A stretch of 64,000 nt of DNA, from NCBI GenBank assembly GCA_024516035.1, contig CM044957.1, forward strand, positions 5,716,518-5,780,517. The letters run 5' to 3'. This document shows positions 1 through 8,558 of the stretch, piece after piece. Position numbers and translations under genes: made by a program. Each line of letters opens with the position of its first letter. Positions within the stretch are counted from its first letter, which is position 1. Source of the DNA: Bactericera cockerelli. Its lineage: Eukaryota > Arthropoda > Insecta > Hemiptera > Triozidae. The notes under the pieces were generated by a model. It saw only the letters and a list, made by a program, of their open reading frames with translations, had not been told where the DNA came from and searched no databases.

Positions 1-700
1 GAGACTTGGCCAAGGTTGACATGCACTATAAACGTGTGTCACTTGTCTCAGCACTCTACTTGTGCTGAGATACTGTCTTGCACTGATAGTCTAAATAACA
101 CACTACATATACTTACTTATATGTAGTGCTACTGATCTCTTTAATACACCACTTTCTAGGCAGCATAAATTATGTATGAACATTTGAACATGCCATTTAT
201 ATTTATTACTTTTCTAACAATGAGCTATTAGATCTTGATACAATACTCCCAATTTCACATGGATAGAGATTTATAAACCATGAGATCATTCTTAGTATGT
301 TGCAAATGTTGCATTCATTGTAATACCTAACAATTCAACCTACTTATCTGTGGTCAAATATCCAATTTTGTTGTTGACTTTAATAAACGTCATTATTTCA
401 GTAATAATTTGTATCTAACTACTGCCAGTAATAAAGCTGATTTTCTTATGAAACCTATTAAAATATTCATTTATATAAATTATTACATTGATACATTTAT
501 TTAATTAGTTAGCTATAATTATTATTTTGATAGTTGTGATTTTAATAATGGTTTGATGTTTGTAAGCTAATAAGTCTCTGAGCTTTTATTAACAAACAAT
601 CTACTATGCACCAAAAAGGTTACCTCTGCTACATATTTAATACTTTTTTTTTTGATGATGAAATTAACAATGTATATTTTATTATTAAAAAAAAAAAAAA
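1..700. other. AT-rich intergenic, nothing recognised
   Basis: No exon-like frame, tRNA-like head or terminal inverted repeat is visible here. The stretch is AT-rich with poly-T and poly-A runs near 640-700. Confidence 0.5.
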
Positions 701-708
701 AAACGAAT

Positions 709-930
709 TCAAATTAAACTTCTTGCTTTAGTTGAACTATCATATGAGCTCCATCTGCCCATGGTATTGCTTTGATCTGTTCTCTGGTTCACCTCAGCCT
801 TAAGGAAACTGCTCGTATGATGAGAAATGTTCCAATTGTTGTGTACTTCTGCTTGATTTTCAGATCCAGACTCTGAAGCCATGCCGGCACTGACCATTGT
901 AGCACATTCCTCTCTAATATCAGTTCCTAT
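709..930 (-). CDS. possible terminal exon of an unrecognised minus-strand gene
   Basis: An open frame on the minus strand runs from about 930 to a stop at 709. It reads GTDIREECATMVSAGMASES near its start and ends in RWSSYDSSTKARSLI. Just upstream on that strand is TTTCATATAG, which could be a splice acceptor, and AATAAA lies at 683-678, 26 bases past the stop, so it looks like a 3' terminal exon. It shows no repeat hallmarks and I do not recognise the protein. Its edge is only about 17 bases from the start codon of the TMEM41A-type gene on the other strand. If it is an exon, earlier exons would have to lie under the TMEM41A gene. A chance open frame is the main alternative. Confidence 0.3.
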   Translation of the reverse strand: MGTDIREECATMVSAGMASESGSENQAEVHNNWNISHHTSSFLKAEVNQRTDQSNTMGRWSSYDSSTKARSLI

Positions 931-946
931 ATGAAATTAATTTAAG

Positions 947-2166
947 ATGGCCAACAGCTTCTTCATAGTACCCATATTTACAGCTGCTGTTCTGTGGCTG
1001 TACTTACTGGGGATGATGGCTCCTCAGTTACCAAATAAAAATCTCAACAATCAGGTTGGTAATATAATTTATGCTGTCATTTAAGTGGTCATTCACATAT
1101 TTTTATATTATTAACTCTATGATATGTTTCTTTAGAATTCTTTATAATAAAGAATCCTATGTTTTATAAAATATTATATATTATAACATTATGTAAGTAT
1201 TATTATTATTATGTACTTTGGATTTCTAATATGAACCTTATAACAAATAATTCTATGACATGTAGTCGGTTTACCTTTATAAAGTGTAATAATAATTATG
1301 TGTCCGTAAGATTGGCACCTATATATCACAGTGGTGAAAAAAATATATGAGCTCCCAGATCCAATGTCATCCTATCATGTCTATCTTTATAAAGTATCAA
1401 AGGTTCTCTTAGAAGAAGTAATTAAAATATTTATGTAAGTATGTGTTATCAATATTTATGCTTTTCCATTTTTAGTCATAAGTATATCTGAAATTTGGGT
1501 TTACAAAATATGGCTGCCAGGCAATGAAATGTCATCCATGTTCCCCTTTGTTCATTAAATACCAGTAATTAATTCTTGTCAAAGGTACAAAAAATAAAAA
1601 CCCTCCTTACATTTAAAATCTCGCATGTGGACGTTTATGCTTTGATCAAGAGATCCTATTAATTGATGTATTACTGTATTGTCTTTAATTTTTTACTTCT
1701 AAAAAAAAAAAAACAGAGATAAAAAAAACTAATATCCTATTATTTTCTCCTCAGATTACTATGAAAATTCCAAGCAACTATCAAGATGTAAAGAGACTGG
1801 CAGATTTATTTGAAGCGTACTATGAGGACCACTATTTCTATGTCATCACAGTATTTGTGAGCACCTATCTAGTCAAGCAAGCGTTCATCATTCCAGGCTC
1901 TGCCATCATGGTGAGAAACAAACATTATTAAAAAAAAAACACTAATACAAAAGAAATCCTTTCTGGAACAAAGAATTTCCATCACTATCCAGAAAGGCAA
2001 CGCATCATGCGTCATGGACACCTTGACCAGCTGCTTGAGAATGGAGAAGATTTTTTACTTGTAATATTTTAAAAAATAAGTAAAAACCAAATTTAAAAAA
2101 ATAATAATGCCTTTTTTTAGTTCAAATCTTAAGTGAAAATAATCTTGGGCAAAACTATAAAATATT

Positions 2167-2251
<85 letters not shown>

Positions 2252-3877
2252 CCTCTCCCTCCCTCTCCCTCCCCCCTCTCCCTCAGAATATAGTGGGCGG
2301 AGCACTCTTTGGTCTCTACATTGGATGGCCCCTGTGTTGCTGTCTCACAGCGGTGGGCGCCACCACATGTTTCCTACTCTCTGACGTTTTCCTCAAACCC
2401 GTGATGGCGGGCTATTTTCCAGACAAAATTCAGTATCTAAGAACAGAGGTGAGTTTCATTTATTTTAAAATTTTCCCTTTTTATAAAATTTAGTGCAGTC
2501 AAACCTGGATATAAGAGAACTCAAGGGACCAGAATTTGTTTCTTTTATATTCAGGCTCTCTTATCATCATCATAGGGTGGCGTCATCGTGAACGATGGTA
2601 GGTCCTTTTTTGACAATGGTAAGATTTGTCAGTTTCATTACGTAAATGATTTTAAAAAAAAAAGTTGTATTATATTTGTTTTCATTACAAGGGTAATGTT
2701 TTTTTTTTTTTTTTTTTTTTTTTTAAAGGCCCCGGAACCGCTTTCGGATTACTTCAGGGCACTTATAACTTGTCACGTCCCAGCTGAGTTTCGAACCCAC
2801 TAACTCTGGAATCTTTGGATTCACAGAGTGCCGCCTTTACGACTGAGCTACAATAATAATAAAAATTGTCCCCTCCAGGTGGAAAAGAACCGCAGCAACC
2901 TGGTGTTCTACCTTCTCCATTCACAGAGTGCCGCCTTTACCACTGAGCTACAGGGACATACAATAATAATAATAAAATTTCTCCCCTCCAGGTAGAAAAG
3001 AACAGAAGCAACCTGGTGTTCTACCTTCTCCATTCACAGAGTGCCGCCTTTACCACTGAGCTACCGGGACATACAATAATAATAATAATAAAATTTCTCC
3101 CCTCCAGGTAGAAAAGAACAGAAGCAACCTGGTGTTCTACCTTCTCCATTCACAGAGTGCCGCCTTTACCACTGAGCTACAGGGACATACAATAATAATA
3201 ATAATAAAATTTCTCCCCTCCAGGTAGAAAAGAACAGAAGCAACCTGGTGTTCTACCTTCTCCATTCACAGAGTGCCGCCTTTACCACTGAGCTACAGGG
3301 ACATACAATAATAATAATAATAAAATTTCTCCCCTCCAGGTAGAAAAGAACAGAAGCAACCTGGTGTTCTACCTTCTCCATTCACAGAGTGCCGCCTTTA
3401 CCACTGAGCTACCGGGACATACAATAATAATAATAATAAAATTTCTCCCCTCCAGGTAGAAAAGAACAGAAGCAACCTGGTGTTCTACCTTCTCCATTCA
3501 CAGAGTGCCGCCTTTACCACTGAGCTACAGGGACATACAATAATAATAATAATAAAATTTCTCCCCTCCAGGTAGAAAAGAACAGAAGCAACCTGGTGTT
3601 CTACCTTCTCTCCATCCGCGTGCTGCCCATCACCCCCAACTTCCTGGTCAACCTTCTCTCCCCCTTCCTGGGCGTCCCCCTGCCCACCTTCTTCCTCACC
3701 ACTCTGGTGGGGCTCATGCCCTACAACTTCGTGTGCGTGCAGGCCGGGTCCCTGCTGTCTTCTCTCAGCTCCCTGGACAATGTGTTCGGTCTGGACATGA
3801 TGCTCAAGCTATCCACCATGGCGGTCGTGCTGGTGCTCCCGAGCTTGTTCAACTATTCGTATCAGCAGCGCGTTTAG
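947..3877 (+). CDS. TMEM41A: TMEM41A-type VTT-domain (DedA family) transmembrane protein, four exons
   Basis: Exons are 947-1054, 1755-1910, 2287-2448 and 3572-3877 (stop TAG). All junctions are phase 0 and carry GT-AG (CAG/GTTGGT, TCCTCAG/AT, ATG/GTGAGA, CCTCAG/AA, GAG/GTGAGT, CTCCAG/GTAG). They give 36+52+54+101 = 243 residues, close to animal TMEM41A. The ATG is preceded by an in-frame TAA at 938. The VTT domain fills exons 2-4: the first re-entrant part has IIPGSAIMNIVGGALFG (residues about 81-97), then TAVGATTCFLLSD, YFPDK, and the second re-entrant part has PITPNFLVNLLSPFLGVP and GLMPYNFVCVQAGS. YFPDK and VQAGS favour TMEM41A over TMEM41B. Family knowledge: ER multi-pass proteins; the relatives TMEM41B and VMP1 are lipid scramblases; the role of TMEM41A is less clear. 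Odd points: tandem arrays sit across the exon 4 acceptor and across the stop codon, and a (CT)n run forms the exon 3 polypyrimidine tract. Confidence 0.93.
2167..2286 (+). repeat. (CT)n microsatellite forming the acceptor tract of TMEM41A exon 3
   Basis: About 120 bases of nearly pure CT, grading into CCCTCC repeats, end directly in the CAG acceptor at 2284-2286. The microsatellite therefore acts as the whole polypyrimidine tract of intron 2. Confidence 0.9.
2700..2852 (-). repeat. tRNA-derived SINE (tail like D, head like B) in intron 3
   Basis: Read on the minus strand, a B-type tRNA-like head (AGCTCAGT, box B GGGTTCGAAAC) is followed by a short body ending GAAAGCGGTTCCGGGGCC and a 24-base A tail (poly-T on the plus strand at 2700-2724). 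It was inserted about 25 bases upstream of the exon 4 acceptor. Confidence 0.75.
2853..3571 (+). repeat. 116-bp tandem array that copies the exon 4 splice acceptor six times
   Basis: Acceptor-like CTCCAG followed by exon 4 sequence occurs with exon-like starts at 2879, 2992, 3108, 3224, 3340 and 3456 before the real exon at 3572; spacing is 113 then 116. Each unit holds about 39 bases of exon 4 start, then the 3' part of the adjacent SINE head (CACAGAGTGCCGCC, ACTGAGCTAC), then (AAT)n and the polypyrimidine tract. Read from a 116-bp decoy, the frame reaches TAG at the next CCAGGTAG junction, so decoy use would truncate the protein. Confidence 0.93.
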
Positions 3878-4460
3878 GACAACTATTCGTATCAGCAGCG
3901 CGCTTAGGACAACTTGAAGTTCCTATTGAGATCGACGCTGCCTAGCTTGTTCAACTATTCGTATCAGCAGCGCGTTTAGGACAACTAGTATGGATAAAGT
4001 AAAAATGAAGATTTTTGTTTGATTTCTCGTATCAACACGTTTGGTACAATATTAGATGACACATAATTATGTAAGTGTAGTGCTGGGAATTGAGATGGGT
4101 ATCTAACTATCTACACGACAATAGTGTTGCCTAGTTTGTTTTACTATTCGTATCAGCAGCGCGTTTAGGACAACTTGAACATCAGGTTTCCATTGAGATA
4201 GGTGCTGCCTAGTTTGTTTAACTATTCGTATCAGCAGCGCGTTTAGGACAACTTGAACATTCGGTTTCTATTGAGATAGTGTTGCCTAGTTTGTTTAACT
4301 ATTCGTATCAGCAGCGCGTTTAGGACAACTTGAACATTAGGTTTCTATTGAGAGAGGTGGTGCCTAGTTTGTTTAGCTATTCGTATCAGCAGCGCGTTTA
4401 GGACAACTGTAACATTAGGTTTCTATTGAGATAGTGCTGCCTAGCTTGTTTGTTTAATGA
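3848..4460 (+). repeat. tandem array of the TMEM41A C-terminal codons and stop
   Basis: The segment AACTATTCGTATCAGCAGCG + CGTTTAGGACAACT, which encodes the last residues NYSYQQRV and the stop, recurs about seven times: in the coding end near 3850, then near 3880, 3953, 4142, 4217, 4298 and 4375. Spacing is mostly 75-81 bases, with TTTCTATTGAGATAGTGCTG between. One degenerate unit lies near 4025. Confidence 0.88.
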
Positions 4461-4534
4461 TTCGACTATAAGACTTTACACTGTAAGTGAAATATTCCTC
4501 ATTATTTTAAGTATTTGACCACATAATAATAGAG

Positions 4535-4612
4535 AGCACTCAAAGAGTCAGGTGGTTTACCTCGCGTAGTGGTTACCTCTATCACTAAAGGCTATATTTA
4601 TTATTAGTACTA
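4535..4612 (+). repeat. SINE-G tail fragment
   Basis: AAGAGTCAGGTGGTTTACCTC and CACTAAAGGCTATATTTATT match the 3' part of SINE-G copies at 28592-28770 and 33218-33415. Confidence 0.5.
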
Positions 4613-4616
4613 AAAC

Positions 4617-4893
4617 TCTGGCTGGGGGACTTTAAACAGGGAGAAGACCAGTGTCTCGCTAGAGGACTATAAACCGAGAACAGACTAGCCAACCCTTACA
4701 AGCCAGGCTAGCTTGCAGTTTCTTAAGGGTTTAATGGCTTATAAAGAATAGTCCAAGTCCTCATGATGGTTGATCGCACATAGAAATATGTGGTTCAGGA
4801 CGAGCCAACTTTGAAATAAAGTTGGCTGAAGACCATCACTCACCCCTCCAGCTGTAGCCAAGCTGGCTACAACAACAACAACAACAACAACAT
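4617..4893 (+). repeat. L3b: non-LTR/SINE 3' end with (CAA)n tail
   Basis: Begins GGCTGGGGGACTTTAAACAG, contains CTCGCTAGAGGACTATAAAC and ends CCAAGCTGGCTACAACAACA with a (CAA) run. Related copies lie at 10628-10845 and 37798-38028, a partial one at 5780-5880. The CAA tail suggests mobilisation by a LINE with that tail type. Confidence 0.8.
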
Positions 4894-5094
4894 TAGTACT
4901 AAAAATTCTGCCTTACTTTTTCAATGTAAAAAAAAGATAATGAAATTATATTATTTTAGGTTTAAGACAGTCATATAGTATTAGCTTTCTAGTCTGTGAC
5001 CATGATCTAGTCATTTGTGTCAGCAGCTCTATCAAACTACATAAATATTATTACTATCAAAGTACATATATTATTATAGTTTATAATATTACTT

Positions 5095-5300
5095 AAAGTG
5101 TTGTTAAAATTATTAAATGTAATATTCATAGCATTATAAAATTATTAAATGTAATTTTCATAGCATTATAAAATTATTAAATGTAATTTTCAAATCATTG
5201 TTAAAATTATGAACTGTAAATTTCAAAGCATTATAAAATTATTAAATATAATGTTCATAGCATTATAAAAGGTCTTTATTCACAACATTATAAAATTTTG
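5095..5300 (+). repeat. AT-rich tandem repeat, unit about 34 bp
   Basis: Five to six degenerate units of ATTATAAAATTATTAAATGT followed by AATTTTCATAGC. Confidence 0.8.
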
Positions 5301-5412
5301 TAATATAGGCGAACTTCATATATCATTATTAGTATTATTTCCGCCCATCTACGGCTGGCACTAAAATATTTCTATACTTCTCCATCATCACTCACGTTCT
5401 TTCATAAACCAA

Positions 5413-5773
5413 ATAATGGGATATCGCTTACTAGACAACCAATATAAAGTATTTCTTGTAATGAGATAGCACTTACGAGACAACCAATATAAGGTATTTC
5501 TTGTAATGGGATAGCGCTTACTAGACAACCAATATAAGGTATTTCTTGTAATGGGATAGCGCTTACTAGACAACCAATATAAGGTATTTCTTGTAATGGG
5601 ATAGCGCTCACTAGACAACCAATATAAGGTATTGTAATGGAATAGCGCTTACTAGACAACCAATAGGAAATATTTCTTGTAATGGGATAGCGCTTACTAG
5701 ACAACCAATATAAGGTATTTCTTGTAACGAGACAGCGCCTACTAGACAGCCAATAGGTACCATTTCTTGTTAT
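5413..5773 (+). repeat. 45-bp minisatellite, eight units
   Basis: Units carry GGGATAGCGCTTACTAGACA then ACCAATATAAGGTATTTCTT. Because 45 is a multiple of three, long open frames persist on the minus strand with a 15-residue period. They are a repeat artefact, not a gene. Confidence 0.92.
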
Positions 5774-5779
5774 TGTTGG

Positions 5780-5880
5780 TCTGGCTGGGGGACGTTAAAC
5801 AGGGAGAAGACCAGTGTCTCGCTAGAGGACTATAAACAGAGAACAGACTTGACTGCACATATAAAAATATGTACTTCAAG
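5780..5880 (+). repeat. L3b fragment
   Basis: Matches the first 100 bases of the 4617 copy (GGCTGGGGGACGTTAAACAG, GTCTCGCTAGAGGACTATAA), then diverges. Confidence 0.7.
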
Positions 5881-5948
5881 CAGTGGCGTAGCCAGGGGCC
5901 CTTTTTGGGCACAAACTCCATGGGTCAAACTTAGCATACTAGGTAATG

Positions 5949-6140
5949 CCGACCTCCGTGGCTCAGTGGTTAAGAGCATTGGTTGCTGACCCGGAGGTTG
6001 CGGGTTCGAATCCCGGCCGGAGCGGAAAATTCTGAACGAGTTTTTCCGTTTCTGGAATGGCATGGATGTAAAGGTAAAGTGTCCTGAAGAAATGCGAAAG
6101 CGGTTCCGGGGTACAATTACCTATTAAAAAAATAAAAAAA
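5949..6140 (+). repeat. SINE-D, full length with A-rich tail
   Basis: A tRNA-like head (GACCTCCGTGGCTCAGTGGT, box B GGTTCGAATCCCGG) is followed by a body with GCGAAAGCGGTTCCGGGGTA and ends in an A-rich tail. The head alone could be mistaken for a tRNA gene. A truncated copy lies at 27565-27635. Confidence 0.8.
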
Positions 6141-6147
6141 AGGTAAT

Positions 6148-6290
6148 GTCGGACCTTCAGTCTCTTGATCGATAGTGCGGCGGACTTGTAATCTGGAGAT
6201 CGATGGTTCAAGTCCCGGTTTCAGCGTGGATTAGGAAAGCTAGTTTGAGTAGTTTAGATATCATGAAAGTGATTAACACAAATATGAAAA
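6148..6290 (+). repeat. SINE-C copy
   Basis: Contains GGCGGACTTGTAATCTGGAG, GGTTCAAGTCCCGGTTTCAG and the body motif AGTTTGAGTAG...ATGAAAGTGATTAACACA, as in the other C copies. Confidence 0.8.
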
Positions 6291-6357
6291 CTTAAAACTT
6301 AACTAGTAGGTAATGTATCTTCCGATAGTATTGTGGTGGTGTTGTGTATGTCTTCCT

Positions 6358-6475
6358 GCCCATCAGAAAAAGACATACCAAGGGATATACAAGCTACAAT
6401 ACAGACCACATGAGTCTACAGTGACTGTTGTTTCAATATTTAGAAATAAAAAGGCTGTGAAGTACTTGTTTAATA
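6358..6475 (+). repeat. SINE-A 3' part
   Basis: GCCCATCAGA, ACAGACCACATGAGTCTACA and AAATAAAAAGGCTGTGAAGTAC match the body and tail of SINE-A; the tRNA head is missing. Confidence 0.7.
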
Positions 6476-6479
6476 ATAT

Positions 6480-7500
6480 GAGGGAGATTGGTTATAATTG
6501 TATTGATTTACCCACCACAGTAGTAATCATTTTAAATTAAACTTTACTACAAAAATATTACAAGATTTAAAAGCTATAATGGTTTCAAAGTTTTTAATGG
6601 AAAAAAAATCGATTTTAAAAATTAAAAAAAAATATCAGCACAATTACCTTTTGTTTTATGTATTTACACCATAGTATACGTTTTACGTTAGCTATACAGT
6701 ATACATTTTGTCCATGTTTTTTTTTATATATACTTTTAGAATCAATTGTTGGAAACATGTAAGACTAAAATAATCCCAGATCATTTTTTTGAAAAATGCC
6801 GTCGATCAGAGATACGGACAGATAAAAAACTGACTTTTCAATGGCATTTGACACGAAATGTTAGTCATTCGGTACCTACTTAGAAAATTTAAAATAATAC
6901 ATTAAGACACAAGAACAATTATTTTATTTTCACTTCATTTTAACAAGTCAAAGTTTTCTTTTCAAGAAAAGAAAAAATAAATTCAACCCATATTTTTATA
7001 TTTCGAAAAATTACCTGAGATTATTTGAGTCTTAGAATGTCCCCTGGATATGATTCTGAAAATTTATATAATTTTTTTATTATTATTATGGGATACCCTG
7101 TATAAAAATTAGCGAATGAAATTCAGTACTTCAGTAGGGTTAAGATTTACTCATCCTCAGTTAGGCACTCATGGAAGAATTTAATCAAGAATTTAATGTA
7201 CAAATTCATACACAATCTAATGGCTAATGACCGATTAAATCCATGAAGATTTAACGAGGGATAAGCTGTAGAATTAGTATTATATTAGTATAATTTATTT
7301 AGTCATTAGGCTTTAAACGATTTTTTTTTCTTGTGTGACTTCTCACTGCTTGTTGATAACTTATAAATCTGTCCACCTATTTTTAAGTCACTTTTTATAG
7401 ATGATTTTCTGTATGAAACGTTTTCAAATAAAAAATGTCACTACTTTGAAGTACAAATGGGAATGTTTTTTTTTCTGCCCAACTTCTCTCTAACATCTAG
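6480..7500. other. AT-rich intergenic, nothing recognised
   Basis: No coding frame, tRNA-like head or paired terminal repeat found by eye. Confidence 0.5.
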
Positions 7501-7512
7501 ATTATTCTAGAC

Positions 7513-7845
7513 CAGGGCTGCCCAACCATTCGATCGCGGAGTGATTTTGGGTCGATCACGTCCAGAGAGATGAGATGACGTTCTAAAAGTCTAGATCTCT
7601 AAAGTACAAAATGATTGTGAACGAGGTTTTCTGGCATCTCACACAAGTGAAAATCCGAGATCTCCTTCCTTAACTCATAAGAATTAAAAGGAGGTTTCGT
7701 GACTTCTTGAAACTTTGGTTGAATTTTTCATTAACCCATTCAAGCCCAGAATGAACATTGAATCTGTAGGGGGGGAGCGGGTCGATCGCCTTGATTCTCT
7801 GAGACTTTATAGTAGATCTTCTTTTGTAAAGGTTGGGCACCACTG
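7513..7845. mobile_element. hAT-like MITE with 8-bp target site duplication
   Basis: The ends are CAGGGCTGCCCAACC and, inverted, CAGTGGTGCCCAACC. The flanks TTCTAGAC (7505-7512) and TTCTAGAT (7846-7853) match at 7 of 8 bases, the duplication length of hAT elements. At 333 bp it has no transposase. Confidence 0.82.
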
Positions 7846-8012
7846 TTCTAGATCATTCGATACAGGAGATTTAGTTTTTCTTCTCTTCATTAACATTATC
7901 TGTCACTCAGTCGACTCCATTGTATTACACTTCAGAGACAATATTATCTAGTTGAATTTTCTGTACAAGAATAAGAGGAAAAACCCCTCCATTAGTTGAG
8001 AGTCAAATTCAG

Positions 8013-8205
8013 AGCTTAGCAACGTCTAGTGTGGTGAGGACATGGATTGGTGAGCTTTCTGATTTCGAATCCATCCGTGGTCATCCAGGCAATCCACGTT
8101 CTGCTAGCTATTCCCGGCCCCACTCAGTCTAGGACGGAATTATGAGATAAGACTACAATAGAGATAAGCCAGACCGATCTTCAAGCATTAACAGAGCACT
8201 CTGGT
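8013..8205 (+). repeat. 5S-rRNA-derived SINE, second subfamily, truncated head
   Basis: GAGCTTAGCAACGTCTAGTG followed by TGGTGAGGACATGGATTGGT corresponds to the internal promoter part of 5S rRNA (about nt 48-95). The body GCTAGCTATTCCCGG...CTCAG is shared with the copy at 57320-57462 and resembled at 32073-32260. Confidence 0.55.
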
Positions 8206-8262
8206 ACGACTTTAGGGACCTGGCTTATCTTTGCTGTAATCCTATTTTATAATTCGGACTTT
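8131..8262. repeat. short inverted repeat
   Basis: GACGGAATTATGAGAT...GATAAGCCAG (8131-8183) pairs with CTGGCTTATC...ATTTTATAATTCGG (8218-8262), imperfectly. It may be the end of an unclassified element. Confidence 0.45.
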
Positions 8263-8411
8263 TATCTGACAAGGCCACTAGACCGAAACAGCTGTCCTGG
8301 GGTGTCTGGAGCTCAGGTAACCCAAGATGTAGTACGATATCGGCATACTACAGACTTTTTTTTAACAATTTTTATAGATGTTTATTTTACATTAAAGGTT
8401 TATAACAAGAC

Positions 8412-8446
<35 letters not shown>

Positions 8447-8478
8447 AAATCTTTCTATCTTTGCTGTTATCCTTAAGT

Positions 8479-8484
8479 TTTATT
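8479..8484 (-). terminator. poly(A) signal of the SLC5A gene
   Basis: AATAAA on the minus strand, 75 bases past the stop codon at 8559. Confidence 0.65.
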
Positions 8485-8558
8485 TACAAAAAAAAAAAAC
8501 ATTTTCAAGAGGTCATAGATGAAATCCACTGTTTCTCTCAGCTCACTGTTTCTCTTGT

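Noticed and set aside
3733..3945. Alternative frame over TMEM41A exon 4
   Set aside because: Shadow of the exon; the other frame carries the VTT domain and joins exon 3 in phase.
5388..5704. Two long minus-strand frames with 15-residue repeats
   Set aside because: A minisatellite with unit length divisible by three; no start context, no unique sequence.
5949..6025. Possible functional tRNA gene
   Set aside because: The head continues into a SINE body and A-rich tail and recurs elsewhere. The same reasoning removes 13378, 13727, 20336, 52597, 59308 and others.
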